A stretch of 64,000 nucleotides of DNA from Lutibacter sp. (GCA_027449025.1 DAIDMK010000008.1:40509-104508); one strand, 5' to 3'; numbered from the stretch's first letter, positions 47,241 through 56,948 are shown. Notes: generated by a model not told the origin, from the sequence alone. Made by a program: numbers and translations.

Positions 47241-48347
47241 TTATATTTTTATGAATATTTTATTTCTGTACAAAACATATGTTAACAGCCAAAATACCAT
47301 TATGTGTGCAATTGCAAAAAGCAATGAGCCATTCATATTTCCCGCAATTGGAACAAAGATATTTTCGTATAGATAACGATAACCCGTAATGGTTTCGCCT
47401 TTCGCATCTATGGTTTTCACTAAATATAAAATTACCTTCGTATAAACCCCTGAAAACACAAAAATAAATAATGGATTTGTTCCAAAATGAATAAATGGAA
47501 TCGACCATTTTTTGATGCCTTTTACATCTATCAACCATAACAACAATGCTAAAAATAGCATTGCCAAACCACCTGCATATAAAACGTAAGAACTTGTCCA
47601 TAAAGGTTTGTTTATTGGCAAAACATAACCCCAAAACCATCCGACAACAGCACTTGCCATACCATAGATCACTAATTTTTTCACAGCCTCTATAACGCTA
47701 CTATTCAAATCAATCAACCTGCCTGTAAAATAGCCAATTAAAACCGTGGCAACCGATGGAATTGACGATAACAAACCTTCCGGATCAAAAGGTATTCCGA
47801 ATCCCTTATAAATATGATTTTCACCAAACAACAGTAGATCTAATTTTCCTGCTGCATTAGAAGTTAAACTATAAACATCCCCAGTGCCGCCAAAATAGAG
47901 CAATCCCCAATAACCCATCAAAATTGACACACCTATTATTAATAATTGCTTATAATTAAAACGCATACAGAGAACAGCCCCAATGGCATACGCAATTGCG
48001 ATACGTTGAAGCACCCCAAAAAACCGTAAACTTTCAAAGTCAAATTTGGGAAATGCGTTTAAAAAAAGACCCAATAAAAAGATTACCGAAAATCTTTTCA
48101 AAACTTTCAACAATCCTTTTTTTGTTAACCCATCTCCAAATTTTTGAAATGAGTACCACATAGATACCCCGACAATAAATAAGAAAAAAGGAAAAACCAA
48201 ATCAGTAGGCGTACAACCATGCCATTTTGAATGAAGTAAAGGCGGATAAACATGACTCCAACTCCCAGGCGTATTTACCATAATCATAAGTGCTATCGCT
48301 AATCCTCTTAAAACATCCAGCGCCATTAATCTTTTGGTAGTCATCAT
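47241..48347 (-). CDS. NagX/HGSNAT-like membrane acyltransferase
   Basis: 368 residues, about ten membrane helices. Starts with the family motif RLMALDVLRGLAIALMI (about 5-21), followed by the His-containing loop SHVYPPLLHSKWHGCTPTD and LVFPFFLFIVG. Belongs to the DUF5009/heparan-alpha-glucosaminide N-acetyltransferase group, called NagX in some GlcNAc pathways. In this family acetyl-CoA is used to acetylate terminal glucosamine across the membrane; here the role is inferred from context, possibly re-acetylating GlcN on oligosaccharides. It lies 20 bases after the transporter gene. Confidence 0.88.
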   Translation of the reverse strand: MMTTKRLMALDVLRGLAIALMIMVNTPGSWSHVYPPLLHSKWHGCTPTDLVFPFFLFIVGVSMWYSFQKFGDGLTKKGLLKVLKRFSVIFLLGLFLNAFPKFDFESLRFFGVLQRIAIAYAIGAVLCMRFNYKQLLIIGVSILMGYWGLLYFGGTGDVYSLTSNAAGKLDLLLFGENHIYKGFGIPFDPEGLLSSIPSVATVLIGYFTGRLIDLNSSVIEAVKKLVIYGMASAVVGWFWGYVLPINKPLWTSSYVLYAGGLAMLFLALLLWLIDVKGIKKWSIPFIHFGTNPLFIFVFSGVYTKVILYLVKTIDAKGETITGYRYLYENIFVPIAGNMNGSLLFAIAHIMVFWLLTYVLYRNKIFIKI

Positions 48348-48367
48348 TTATTAATTTTAGTTGATTG

Positions 48368-49702
48368 TTAATTATTCTTTTTCAATCCAAGTTTATGCCC
48401 AGCAAATGCGTAGTATAAGATAATTAAATAACACGGAAGCAAAATCCAATAACCTGAAGTTGTGGCTTGAGCAGAAGCCAAAACTTCATTCATTCCTTTT
48501 GCAATTAAATCCGCCTTATTTCCATCAACAAATTTTCCATACAATGGAGGAATAATTGCACCCCCAGAAATCGCCATAATTAACAATGCAGAAGCTGTTT
48601 TTGTAAATTTACCCAACCCTTTTAGTGTTAGTGGCCAAACGGCAGGCCAAACCAACGCATTTGCAATACCCAATGCTGCCACAAAAAGCACCGATGTAAA
48701 ACCCGAAGTAAACACAATGCAAAATGTAAAAACAATTCCTAAAACGGCGCTTGCTTTTAAGGCAAAAGCCTGATTTATATACCTTGGAATTAAAAAAATA
48801 CCCAGTCCATAAGTTGCAACCATTGCCAATAAGGTAAATGTTGTGAAAAATTTAGCATCAGCTGCAGGAAATCCTAATGAAATACCATATGCAATGATTG
48901 TATCACCCGCTATAACTTCTGCTCCAACATATACAAAAAGTGTTAGAACTCCCAACCATAAATGTGGAAATTGAAAAATACTTGTTTTGTTGGTTTCTCC
49001 ATCTTTGCCTTCTTCTATTGGGTCAGCTTCTACATGAGGCAATGGAGCGCGCCTAATTAAAACGCCTAAGACAAATAAAACAATTGCCATGACGATGTAT
49101 GGAGCAACAACACTATCGGCCATGGTATCAAGCAATTGTAATTTTTCAGCATCACCAACAGTATTTAATTTCTCTTTAATCTCATCAATTCCTGACAACA
49201 AAATAGCGCCAAAAATAAGAGAGCCTAATGCCCCAGCCACTTTGTTTGCAATTCCCATAATCGCAATGCGTTTTGCGGCACTTTCTATAGGACCTAAAAT
49301 GGTAATATATGGGTTTGATGCTGTTTGCAGTAAGGTCATTCCCATACCTTGAATAAAAATACCTGTTAAAAATACCCAATACGTTCTTGCTTCTGCCGCA
49401 GGAACAAACACCAATGCTCCTATTGCCATAACAATCAACCCTAAAGACATCCCTTTTCTATATCCTATTTTATTGATGATATAAGACGCTGGTAATGCCA
49501 TCGCAACAAAAGAAATATAGGATGCTGAAGCAACCAAATAAGATTGTGCTGTTGTTAACTCATTAATGGTTTTCATAAATGGAATTAAGGCGCCATTTAT
49601 CCATGTTACAAATCCGAAAATAAAAAATAATCCCGCGATAATTAGTATTGGAATTAAGGTCGTGTTTTTTTGTTTAAAAGTAGCATTAAGCGGATTTGAC
49701 AT
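48368..49702 (-). CDS. nagP: sugar MFS transporter (NagP/FucP-like)
   Basis: 444 residues with 12 predicted helices. FucP-family traits: ILIIAGLFFIFGFVTWINGALIPFMK at about 18-43, GYRKGMSLGL between helices 2 and 3, and QTASNPYITILGP with an acidic/positive pair after it. The cluster with hexosaminidase, NagX-like and NagB-like genes points to N-acetylglucosamine as substrate, hence the NagP suggestion. Inner-membrane proton symporter. It is the second gene of the cluster, 75 bases after the nagB fusion. Confidence 0.87.
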   Translation of the reverse strand: MSNPLNATFKQKNTTLIPILIIAGLFFIFGFVTWINGALIPFMKTINELTTAQSYLVASASYISFVAMALPASYIINKIGYRKGMSLGLIVMAIGALVFVPAAEARTYWVFLTGIFIQGMGMTLLQTASNPYITILGPIESAAKRIAIMGIANKVAGALGSLIFGAILLSGIDEIKEKLNTVGDAEKLQLLDTMADSVVAPYIVMAIVLFVLGVLIRRAPLPHVEADPIEEGKDGETNKTSIFQFPHLWLGVLTLFVYVGAEVIAGDTIIAYGISLGFPAADAKFFTTFTLLAMVATYGLGIFLIPRYINQAFALKASAVLGIVFTFCIVFTSGFTSVLFVAALGIANALVWPAVWPLTLKGLGKFTKTASALLIMAISGGAIIPPLYGKFVDGNKADLIAKGMNEVLASAQATTSGYWILLPCYLIILYYAFAGHKLGLKKNN

Positions 49703-49777
49703 TGTAAAAAATTTATAGCATTAATTTTTTAAATATATTGTATTTTATCTTACGGCTGTGATGTATTTTTTAAGTAT

Positions 49778-51715
49778 TTAGAAATGCCACCTAACAAATG
49801 CTTCCATCGCTGCATAGTCTGCCAAACCCAACTCATTATATTTTTCAGCTGTTTTGGTATTTCTGTCTTCGGCGCGTAACCAAAATTCCCTCAAATCGTT
49901 ACCTTGAAACATTACGCCATCCTTTTGTGTTTGATGGAAAAAAATTGCTGTTCTCTTTTTCAACACTTGATCAGGACTCATGGGTACGGCCATATCAATT
50001 TCATGAATTTCCCATTCATGCCAAGCGCCTTTGTATAACCAAACCCAACAGTCATCCATAAAAGATTTTGGTTTTAATATTTTTAACGATTCAAATAAGG
50101 CATTTAAGCTAACTCTGTGAGTGCCATGCGGATCAGACAAATCACCTGCAGCATAAATTTGATGAGGTTTTATTTTTTCAATAATATCGCACATTATAGA
50201 AATATCTTCTTGTCCTAGAGGTTTTTTCTTAATACTTCCCGTTTCATAAAACGGCAAATTTAAAAAATGAACATTTTTATCTGGCACCCCTAAATATCTT
50301 GTGGCCGCCAAAGATTCACATTGTCTAATTATACCTTTTAATTTTCTTACCTGAAGACCATCAATAGTGTTGTCTTTTTTAGATTTAATTTGTTTAATAA
50401 TATTTGAAATATTGCTATTCTCCTTATTATAATTCATTTTTTCTAAAACTTCTGCAAATTTTAATGCCTCATAATCTGAAACCGCAATATTTCCCGAAGT
50501 TTGATAGGCTACGTGAACATCATGTCCTTGACTTACCAACCTGTCAAATGTTCCGCCCATTGAAATAACATCATCATCTGGATGTGGACTAAAAATTAGA
50601 ACTCTTTTCTTACTAGGTTTTGCCCTTTCTGGTCTATAGGTATCATCAGCATTGGGCTTACCTCCCGGCCAGCCAGTTATGGTATGCTGCACTTTATTAA
50701 ACATCTTAATATTTAAATCATATGATGAACCTTCCTGTGCCAATAAACTTGACATTCCATTATCATTATAATCTTCATCAATAAGCTTTAAAATTGACTT
50801 ATCCGTCAATTGACAAAGCCATATAATTGCTTTACTAATTAATTTTTCGTCCCACAAACAAGGTCCAACTTGCCAAGGTGTATTTATTCTCGTTAATTCT
50901 GATGCAGCTTCAACATCTAATATAAATGTTGTATTTTGATGGTGTTGTAGATACGTTGCCGGAACTTTTGATGAAATGTCTCCTTCGATAGTGTTTTTTG
51001 CTATTGAGGCTTTATTGTGTCCCCAAGCCAACAATATGATTCTTTTAGCCTTTCTGACCGTTCTTATCCCCATGGTTATGGCTTTTTTAGGGACATTGTC
51101 AACCCCTAAAAATGCAGGTGCTGCATCTACTCTTGTAATGTAATCTAGAGTAATGCTTCTAGTTTCGGAATTAAGGTGTGAACCAGGTTCATTAAAACCA
51201 ATATGCCCTGTTCTGCCTATACCTAATAATTGTAAATCAATTCCACCACTGTTCTTTATCATTTCCTCATAATCAATACAATATTGATGTAAATCCTCAT
51301 TTGCAACCATTCCATTTGGTATGTGAACATTTTGAGGCAATATATCAACATGGTTAAACAAATGCTCATGCATAAAGTAATAATAACTTTGAATATTATC
51401 TTTAGCCATTGGATAATATTCATCTAAGTTAAATGTAATTACATTTAAAAAGCTTAGCCCTTCTTCTTTATGCTTTCTCACCAATTCCTCATAAACTTTT
51501 ATTGGTGATGAACCTGTCGCCAATCCAAGAACACACATTTCCCCTTTCTGCTGCTTGCCAATAATTAAACTTGCTATTTCTTCTGCAACTTTAACAGATC
51601 CTTCATCTGCTGTTGAAAAAATGACATTGTGTATTTTCTCAAATCTAGTTTCTTCAAATTTTCCAGCCTCCTCGTAATTTATGCTTTTTGAGTTTGTAAA
51701 TGGTTTTGCTTTCAT
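49778..51715 (-). CDS. nagB: NagB-type glucosamine-6-phosphate deaminase fused to a PIG-L/LmbE deacetylase
   Basis: 645 residues. N-terminal ~1-290 is NagB: TGSSPIKVYEELV, VITFNLDEYYPM, and LGIGRTGHIGFNEPGS with the catalytic HIGFNEPG segment. C-terminal ~365-645 is PIG-L/LmbE: metal motif SPHPDDD (about 375-381) and DPHGTHR with the second metal His. NagB converts GlcN-6-P to fructose-6-P and ammonia. The second domain is a zinc N-deacetylase and might act before it in place of NagA, which is absent here. This fused form is known in Bacteroidota. First gene of the GlcNAc cluster. Confidence 0.93.
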   Translation of the reverse strand: MKAKPFTNSKSINYEEAGKFEETRFEKIHNVIFSTADEGSVKVAEEIASLIIGKQQKGEMCVLGLATGSSPIKVYEELVRKHKEEGLSFLNVITFNLDEYYPMAKDNIQSYYYFMHEHLFNHVDILPQNVHIPNGMVANEDLHQYCIDYEEMIKNSGGIDLQLLGIGRTGHIGFNEPGSHLNSETRSITLDYITRVDAAPAFLGVDNVPKKAITMGIRTVRKAKRIILLAWGHNKASIAKNTIEGDISSKVPATYLQHHQNTTFILDVEAASELTRINTPWQVGPCLWDEKLISKAIIWLCQLTDKSILKLIDEDYNDNGMSSLLAQEGSSYDLNIKMFNKVQHTITGWPGGKPNADDTYRPERAKPSKKRVLIFSPHPDDDVISMGGTFDRLVSQGHDVHVAYQTSGNIAVSDYEALKFAEVLEKMNYNKENSNISNIIKQIKSKKDNTIDGLQVRKLKGIIRQCESLAATRYLGVPDKNVHFLNLPFYETGSIKKKPLGQEDISIMCDIIEKIKPHQIYAAGDLSDPHGTHRVSLNALFESLKILKPKSFMDDCWVWLYKGAWHEWEIHEIDMAVPMSPDQVLKKRTAIFFHQTQKDGVMFQGNDLREFWLRAEDRNTKTAEKYNELGLADYAAMEAFVRWHF

Positions 51716-51773
51716 TATTATTTAGTTGTTATGTAGAATAGTGTAAAGTTACAATAAAACACTTATAAAAACG

Positions 51774-51781
51774 CAAATTTA
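51774..51781 (-). promoter_or_regulatory. candidate -7 box for the GlcNAc cluster
   Basis: Minus-strand TAAATTTG, exact TAnnTTTG, about 58 bases before the nagB-fusion ATG. It sits next to the inverted repeats at 51781-51817, so an operator could control it. The -33 TTG is not clear. Confidence 0.4.
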
Positions 51782-51817
51782 TGCAATTTTATTTATATAA
51801 TTGCGATTATATTGCAT
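51781..51817. promoter_or_regulatory. nested inverted repeats between the GlcNAc cluster and nhaC
   Basis: ATGCAAT at 51781-51787 and ATTGCAT at 51811-51817 form outer arms. Inside, GCAATT (51783-51788) and AATTGC (51799-51804) form a second pair. The site lies directly upstream of the proposed nag -7 box in a divergent intergenic region: a plausible operator for a GlcNAc-responsive regulator not encoded here. Confidence 0.35.
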
Positions 51818-51947
51818 TGAAATTTTACCAAACCCGCAAATAAACAGAAACTAACTAAATAAAAAATAAAAAATAAAAAATTTATTAAGTTTTAGTATAT
51901 TCACCACATTCAATAAAATATTGACAGGACATTTAAATATAACAAAT

Positions 51948-53429
51948 ATGAATGATTATGGTTTTTTATCAATTTTACCACCAATTATTGCAATCATTCT
52001 TGCTTTAAGAACAAAGCAAGTATATATAGCATTGCTCTTTGGAATTTGGTTTTCATGGGTAATTATGAACGATTGGAATTTTCTTAAAGGTAGCATAGCA
52101 GCAATTGAAGGTATGGTTGATGTATTTAAGTCGGAAGGAAATACCAGAACCATCATGTTTAGTGCCTTAGTAGGTGCTCTTTTATTATTTATCCAGTATT
52201 CTGGAGGTGTAGAGGGCTTTATAAACAAAATTAATGTACTCATTGAATATTTTGAAAAAAAACAAAGCGGCTACAGCAGGGTAATTGTACAAATTTTAGC
52301 ATTAATTACAGGTATTTTTCTTTTTGTGGAAACAAGTATCAGTTCCTTGACTGTTGGAACGCTATACAGACCTATTTTTGACAAGCTAAAAATTCCGAGG
52401 GAAAAATTAGCCTATATCGCCGACTCAAGTTCAGCGCCGTCGTCTATTATAATACCTTTTAATGCATGGGGAGCCTTTATTATGGGTTTGTTGCTTACAC
52501 AAGGGATTGACAATCCTTTTTCAATGTTATTGTCTTCAATTAAATATAATTTTTACCCTTTTATAGCCATTATAATAGTATTTGTTGTAATCCTATCCAA
52601 TAAAGATGTTGGCTCTATGGCTAAGGCCGAAAAAAGAACAAAAGAAACAGGGAAACTTTTAAACGATAATGCCAAGCCAATGATTTCCGAAACAATAACC
52701 TCCTATAAACCAAAGGAGGGTGTTAAGCCAAAGGCCTATAATATGGTAATCCCATTGTTAACCATGGTGCTAATGATGCCCATAAATTTAGCATATACCG
52801 GTTGGAATAATGTGGAAAAATACAGCTCTTTTTCAGATCATTTATCGCAAGCAATAGGAAAAGGGTCTGGCTCATCCTCAGTATTATACGCTGTAACCGC
52901 CTCTATTTTTGTTGCCATGATTTTATATCGGGCACAAGGAATTATGAAAATAAAAGAAATGATTGATTTGGTTTTAAAGGGAATTAGTGAATTAATGCCC
53001 TTGGCCTTATTAATGTTGTTAGCGTTTGCCATTAGTGATGCGTGTAATCAACTGGGTACTGGGTATTTTGTTGCCAATTGGTCAAAAGAATGGCTTTCCC
53101 CTGAATTTCTTCCTGCAATTGTATTTGTAGTTAGTTCCTTCATTGCATTTTCAACAGGAACCTCATGGGGTACTTTTGCAATTATGTTGGCAATTTCCAT
53201 CCCAATGTCCAACATCCATGATGTTAACACAACACTTGTTGTTGCTGCAACTTTGGGCGGCGGGGTTTTTGGCGATCATTGCTCCCCAATATCCGATACA
53301 ACTATAATTTCTTCAATGGCATCTGCAAGCGACCATATTGACCATGTTAAAACGCAACTGCCTTACGCCTTGATTGGTGGGCTAATTACGATAATTTTTT
53401 ATTTAATCTTAGGCTTTACAATTAGTTAG
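51948..53429 (+). CDS. NhaC-family Na+/H+ antiporter-like transporter
   Basis: About 493 residues from the ATG giving MNDYGFLSILPPIIAI; a TTG 27 bases upstream would add nine unlikely residues. Twelve or so helices, with the family segments SSISSLTVGTLYRP, IADSSSAPSSIIIPFNAWGAF, FSTGTSWGTFAIM and GGGVFGDHCSPISDTTI. NhaC-type proteins exchange sodium and protons, and some relatives move organic acids or amino acids. Its place between sugar and peptide halves of a peptidoglycan-scavenging region makes a metabolite substrate possible. Divergent from the nag cluster. Confidence 0.87.
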   Translation: MNDYGFLSILPPIIAIILALRTKQVYIALLFGIWFSWVIMNDWNFLKGSIAAIEGMVDVFKSEGNTRTIMFSALVGALLLFIQYSGGVEGFINKINVLIEYFEKKQSGYSRVIVQILALITGIFLFVETSISSLTVGTLYRPIFDKLKIPREKLAYIADSSSAPSSIIIPFNAWGAFIMGLLLTQGIDNPFSMLLSSIKYNFYPFIAIIIVFVVILSNKDVGSMAKAEKRTKETGKLLNDNAKPMISETITSYKPKEGVKPKAYNMVIPLLTMVLMMPINLAYTGWNNVEKYSSFSDHLSQAIGKGSGSSSVLYAVTASIFVAMILYRAQGIMKIKEMIDLVLKGISELMPLALLMLLAFAISDACNQLGTGYFVANWSKEWLSPEFLPAIVFVVSSFIAFSTGTSWGTFAIMLAISIPMSNIHDVNTTLVVAATLGGGVFGDHCSPISDTTIISSMASASDHIDHVKTQLPYALIGGLITIIFYLILGFTIS

Positions 53430-53626
53430 TATTTCTTTCCCCAACTATGACACCATCCTAAATTAACGAAAATATCTATGTTATTAGCCAGAAGAGTGAC
53501 TGTATAAAAATGATAAAAAACTATTGCGATGCTTATCTATTACTTATCATGTCTTATTTTCCTTATATGTTACAGCTTTTTAATATCTTTAAATTCACTT
53601 AAAACTATTTCAAAATTTTAAAGGTC

Positions 53627-54892
53627 ATGTCAAAACTAACATTCTTTTTTTTAGCTTCAATATTGTTTTTTTTTGGATGTAAATCGGCACAAGTAACTAA
53701 AAAAATAACCAAACATCTTGAGGCTAATTTTTACGACAGTCAATTTACCGGTCTACTTGTATATGACCCCACATCAAATGATACCATTATTAATTACAAT
53801 GCTGATAAATACTTTACCCCAGCCAGTAACACTAAAATATTTACATTATATACGGCACTGCAACTATTGCCTAAAAAAATACCTGCCTTTAAATATCGTA
53901 TAGATAAAGATACTATTACCCTTCTGGGAACAGGAGACCCCTCATTTTTACATCCATTTTTTCAAGACAGTACAGCACTAAAAATGGCGCAAAATTTTAA
54001 AAAGGTAAATTTAATCCTCGATAATTTGTCTGATGAAAAATATGGTCCAGGATGGGCTTGGGAAGACTACGACACTTATTTTAGTCCGGAACGTAGCAGT
54101 TTTCCTATGTATGGAAATGTAGTGACTATTAATAATAAACTTACCCTGCAAAGCATTCCAAAAGTATTGGAAAAACAGCTACAATATTCTGAAACACCCC
54201 ATAACAGAAATTTCAATACAAATCATTTTTATTACAATCCGAAAAACGATAAAGCGGTTGAAATTCCAATGGTAATTGACTCACTGTTGATTGCCGAACT
54301 ATGGAATGCCATACTGCCTGGAAAAGTATTTATCACAAACCATTCTCTCAAAAAAATTAACCTAATTGCCTATAGCATTCCGTCTGATTCCCTATACAAG
54401 AAAATGATGCACGAAAGCGATAATTTTTTAGCCGAACAAATACTGATACTGTCGTCTTCCACTCTTTCTGACACCTTGAGCACAAGTAAAATAAGAAATC
54501 TTATTCTTGAAAATCATCTGAAAGATTTAAAACAAAAGCCACGCTGGGTTGACGGATCTGGTTTAAGCAGGTATAATTTATTTACACCCACTTCTTTTGT
54601 GCAGGTACTCACAAAATTATACACCAACATACCAAGAACCCGATTGTTTAATTTATTTCCTACAGGCGGAGAATTTGGAACGCTAAAAAAATGGTATGCC
54701 GGCAACCCTAAACCTTATATTTATGCCAAATCAGGCACACTTGGCAATAATTATTCATTAAGTGGCTATTTAATTACAAATTCGGGAAAAACATTAATTT
54801 TTAGTTTTATGAATAATCATTTCACAAAACCCACCGTTGAGGTTAAAAGCAACATGCAATCAATTCTCGAATTGCTGCGCGATAATTATTAA
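53627..54892 (+). CDS. dacB: PBP4-type D-alanyl-D-alanine carboxypeptidase, lipoprotein
   Basis: 421 residues. Lipoprotein signal with lipobox FFGC and acyl-Cys18. The active-site triad of peptidase S13 is intact: SNTK (Ser67-Lys70), SDN in HESDNFLAEQ (about 264-266) and KSG in YAKSGTLG (Lys368). Shorter than E. coli PBP4, as usual in this phylum. It trims or cleaves cross-links in stem peptides. First of a set of cell-wall peptide genes on both strands to 61 kb. Confidence 0.92.
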   Translation: MSKLTFFFLASILFFFGCKSAQVTKKITKHLEANFYDSQFTGLLVYDPTSNDTIINYNADKYFTPASNTKIFTLYTALQLLPKKIPAFKYRIDKDTITLLGTGDPSFLHPFFQDSTALKMAQNFKKVNLILDNLSDEKYGPGWAWEDYDTYFSPERSSFPMYGNVVTINNKLTLQSIPKVLEKQLQYSETPHNRNFNTNHFYYNPKNDKAVEIPMVIDSLLIAELWNAILPGKVFITNHSLKKINLIAYSIPSDSLYKKMMHESDNFLAEQILILSSSTLSDTLSTSKIRNLILENHLKDLKQKPRWVDGSGLSRYNLFTPTSFVQVLTKLYTNIPRTRLFNLFPTGGEFGTLKKWYAGNPKPYIYAKSGTLGNNYSLSGYLITNSGKTLIFSFMNNHFTKPTVEVKSNMQSILELLRDNY

Positions 54893-54921
54893 AGACCAAA
54901 TTTAAATAATATTATGAACCT

Positions 54922-54966
54922 GCCCGCCTTTTTGGTGGGCGTTCCCCTCCGCCTTTTCGGCGGGGG
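54922..54966. repeat. pair of GC-rich hairpins after dacB
   Basis: First hairpin GCCCGCC-TTTTT-GGTGGGC (54922-54940). Second hairpin arms CCGCC and GGCGG around TTTTC, extended by CCC/GGG, to 54966. Strikingly GC-rich against the AT-rich background; 30 bases after the dacB stop. Possible terminator or mRNA stabiliser. Confidence 0.65.
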
Positions 54967-55182
54967 GTCGTGCTTTTCACTGCAATCTTTTTTATCGGTA
55001 AAAACCTCAAAAAAGGATTTGCGTTTCAATCACTTACGCAAATTGATTTACGATAGATGATTTACGATTTTAGAAGAAGAAATCTTTAGATTCTGGATTT
55101 GGTTTTTAATATTATACTTGCTTTTTATCATAGAATATGCAAGATGATTTATGAAATTAGAATTTAAAAAACCTAAAACCTT

Positions 55183-55219
55183 TTTGCGCGATTTGCGGTC
55201 TTCATTTGCGTGCTTTGCG
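55183..55219. repeat. cluster of four TTTGCG hexamers
   Basis: TTTGCG begins at 55183, 55192, 55205 and 55214 (spacing 9, 13, 9). Further TTTGCG at 55018 and CGCAAA at 55037 and 55281. Resembles the CGCAAAG-type short repeats often seen between genes in this phylum. Confidence 0.6.
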
Positions 55220-55347
55220 GTTAATAAATTTTTGGTTCGGCGTTTTTTTATAATTTTTTCTTGCTTTTTATCATAGATTACGCAAATTGAATTAAATTGA
55301 ATAGCTAAAGTCAATCATTACATAAATCCTGATTGGTTATTAAAACA

Positions 55348-56814
55348 CTACCTCTTATAAATTAACGCGTTTTTAAAGTTGCTTTTTTTTGTGTTCAAAT
55401 CTATCAGAAAACCGTTGATTACCGCATAATCAATTTTACCATTTTTTTGCAGTAAAAAAGTAGCATCACCCCCAACATTCATCGCAAGATTTAAAACTTT
55501 ATAATTTGGACTTATTAAGTGAATGGGTACAGACACTTCTTTTTTTCCCACCTGCAATTCTTCCACTCGCAAATAGGTGTAGCCAGTTTGTAACAGGCTA
55601 TAAATATCTAGTTTTGCCAAATCTTTTTCGGATTTTATTGTTTTTGGATATACTTTTCCTTCTAAAATAGTGTAACCACTGGCATCAAAAGTGTCATAAC
55701 CGTAAAAGGTGGATAAATCTCCTTGGTCAATAATTTTGCCTATGTTGTAAAAATTGGTGTGATTGGCATTGTCAACCTCCAAAAGATTGATTCCTAAATC
55801 AATTATATAATCCTTATCCAACAATTTATAAGTTAATCCGCTCAATTTTAAATCGAATAATTTACGATCGTTTTCCGGTATCTTTTCATATCCGTCAATA
55901 GGAATGTTTTTATAATCTCCATTGGCAATAGTGTAAATCGCCGAAAGGATAGACACATAGTTCAACTTTCTGATTTCTTGCTTTTCTGTATCATTTTGAT
56001 AGCCTCCCGATTCAATTAATATTGCGCTTGTTCCCCATTTTTGTATGTTATCGCCAAATGCACGTGGCTCAAAATCATCATTATAACGACCTACTTGTCC
56101 CGGCGCATATTTTTGGATAATGCTATTCATAAAAACAATAACTTTCATGGCATTTGCCCGAACATCATTAATATCCTTTTCATAATTATATGCAGGCGCC
56201 AAATAAGAAATTGTAGCCATTTTATCGGTGCGTTCTGCATTGTAATAAATGCTTTGATCGTGCAAATTGAATCCGAAATCCGCATTAAGGCTGTCCCTTA
56301 CCCTTTTTAAAGTTTGCCCTTCAGGAGACTGCAAACGCAAAGCATCTCGATTCATATCTATTCCCAATGCATTGCGTCTTGTAAATTGTTCTGCACCATC
56401 CGGATTTAACATTGGTAAAAAATGAAGCGTTAAATTACTTAATATCGATTCTTTCTCACTTAAAAATTCAGGGCTGTCCAAAAAATTAAAAATATCAAAA
56501 ATCGCTTGTGTTGCCGTTGGCTCATCTCCATGCATTTGTGACCATAAAAATACATTGGTTTTACCTGTGCCAACACTAATTAGCGTTAAATCTCTGCCCT
56601 CAATAGACGCTCCTACTTTTTGTACGGTATATTTTGAATTATTTTTAAGCCGTGTAATTAATGGTTGTATATCATTATGTTTTATTCTGCGATGAACCAG
56701 ACTAGGTTCTTTATAATTATCATAAGTTTCATATAATTGATCAGTGATTTCGCTGTTTTGTCCAACAACGTTTATGGTAATAAATGCAATTATGAAGGTA
56801 AAAAATTGTTTCAT
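55348..56814 (-). CDS. M14 family zinc carboxypeptidase, secreted
   Basis: 488 residues with a signal peptide (about 1-18). The zinc motif HxxE is in WSQMHGDEPTATQ (about 92-104), followed by LHFLPMLNPDGAEQFTRRNALGIDMNRD with the conserved Asn/Arg pair, then FNLHDQS with the third zinc His. A beta-rich C-terminal region follows the peptidase domain at about 300-488. Predicted metallocarboxypeptidase acting on peptides outside the cytoplasm. The neighbours suggest murein peptides, but that is inferred. Confidence 0.88.
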   Translation of the reverse strand: MKQFFTFIIAFITINVVGQNSEITDQLYETYDNYKEPSLVHRRIKHNDIQPLITRLKNNSKYTVQKVGASIEGRDLTLISVGTGKTNVFLWSQMHGDEPTATQAIFDIFNFLDSPEFLSEKESILSNLTLHFLPMLNPDGAEQFTRRNALGIDMNRDALRLQSPEGQTLKRVRDSLNADFGFNLHDQSIYYNAERTDKMATISYLAPAYNYEKDINDVRANAMKVIVFMNSIIQKYAPGQVGRYNDDFEPRAFGDNIQKWGTSAILIESGGYQNDTEKQEIRKLNYVSILSAIYTIANGDYKNIPIDGYEKIPENDRKLFDLKLSGLTYKLLDKDYIIDLGINLLEVDNANHTNFYNIGKIIDQGDLSTFYGYDTFDASGYTILEGKVYPKTIKSEKDLAKLDIYSLLQTGYTYLRVEELQVGKKEVSVPIHLISPNYKVLNLAMNVGGDATFLLQKNGKIDYAVINGFLIDLNTKKSNFKNALIYKR

Positions 56815-56948
56815 TTGTGACTATTTATTATTTAGTTTGACTAGCTGTCCATAAGTTTTATACATGATTATTTGCTCTTCCATTGCGATAAATATTCTGT
56901 AAACCTTTATCGGTATCAGTAACTAATAATCGTTATGCACAAATATAA

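Larger units (their letters stand above)
54893..55347. other. repeat-rich intergenic region, no gene supported
   Basis: 455 bases between dacB and the convergent M14 gene. It holds two GC-rich hairpins (54922-54966), seven CGCAAA/TTTGCG hexamers (first at 55018, last at 55281), and an imperfect direct repeat starting CTTGCTTTTTATCATAGA at about 55118 and 55260. An 88-codon frame on the minus strand (55048-55314) is a translation of these repeats and is not called as a gene. Confidence 0.7.

Noticed and set aside
55048..55314. 88-codon minus-strand ORF
   Set aside because: Its sequence (for example LLTAKHANEDRKSRKK) is a translation of the CGCAAA repeats; no start signal or protein-like composition.
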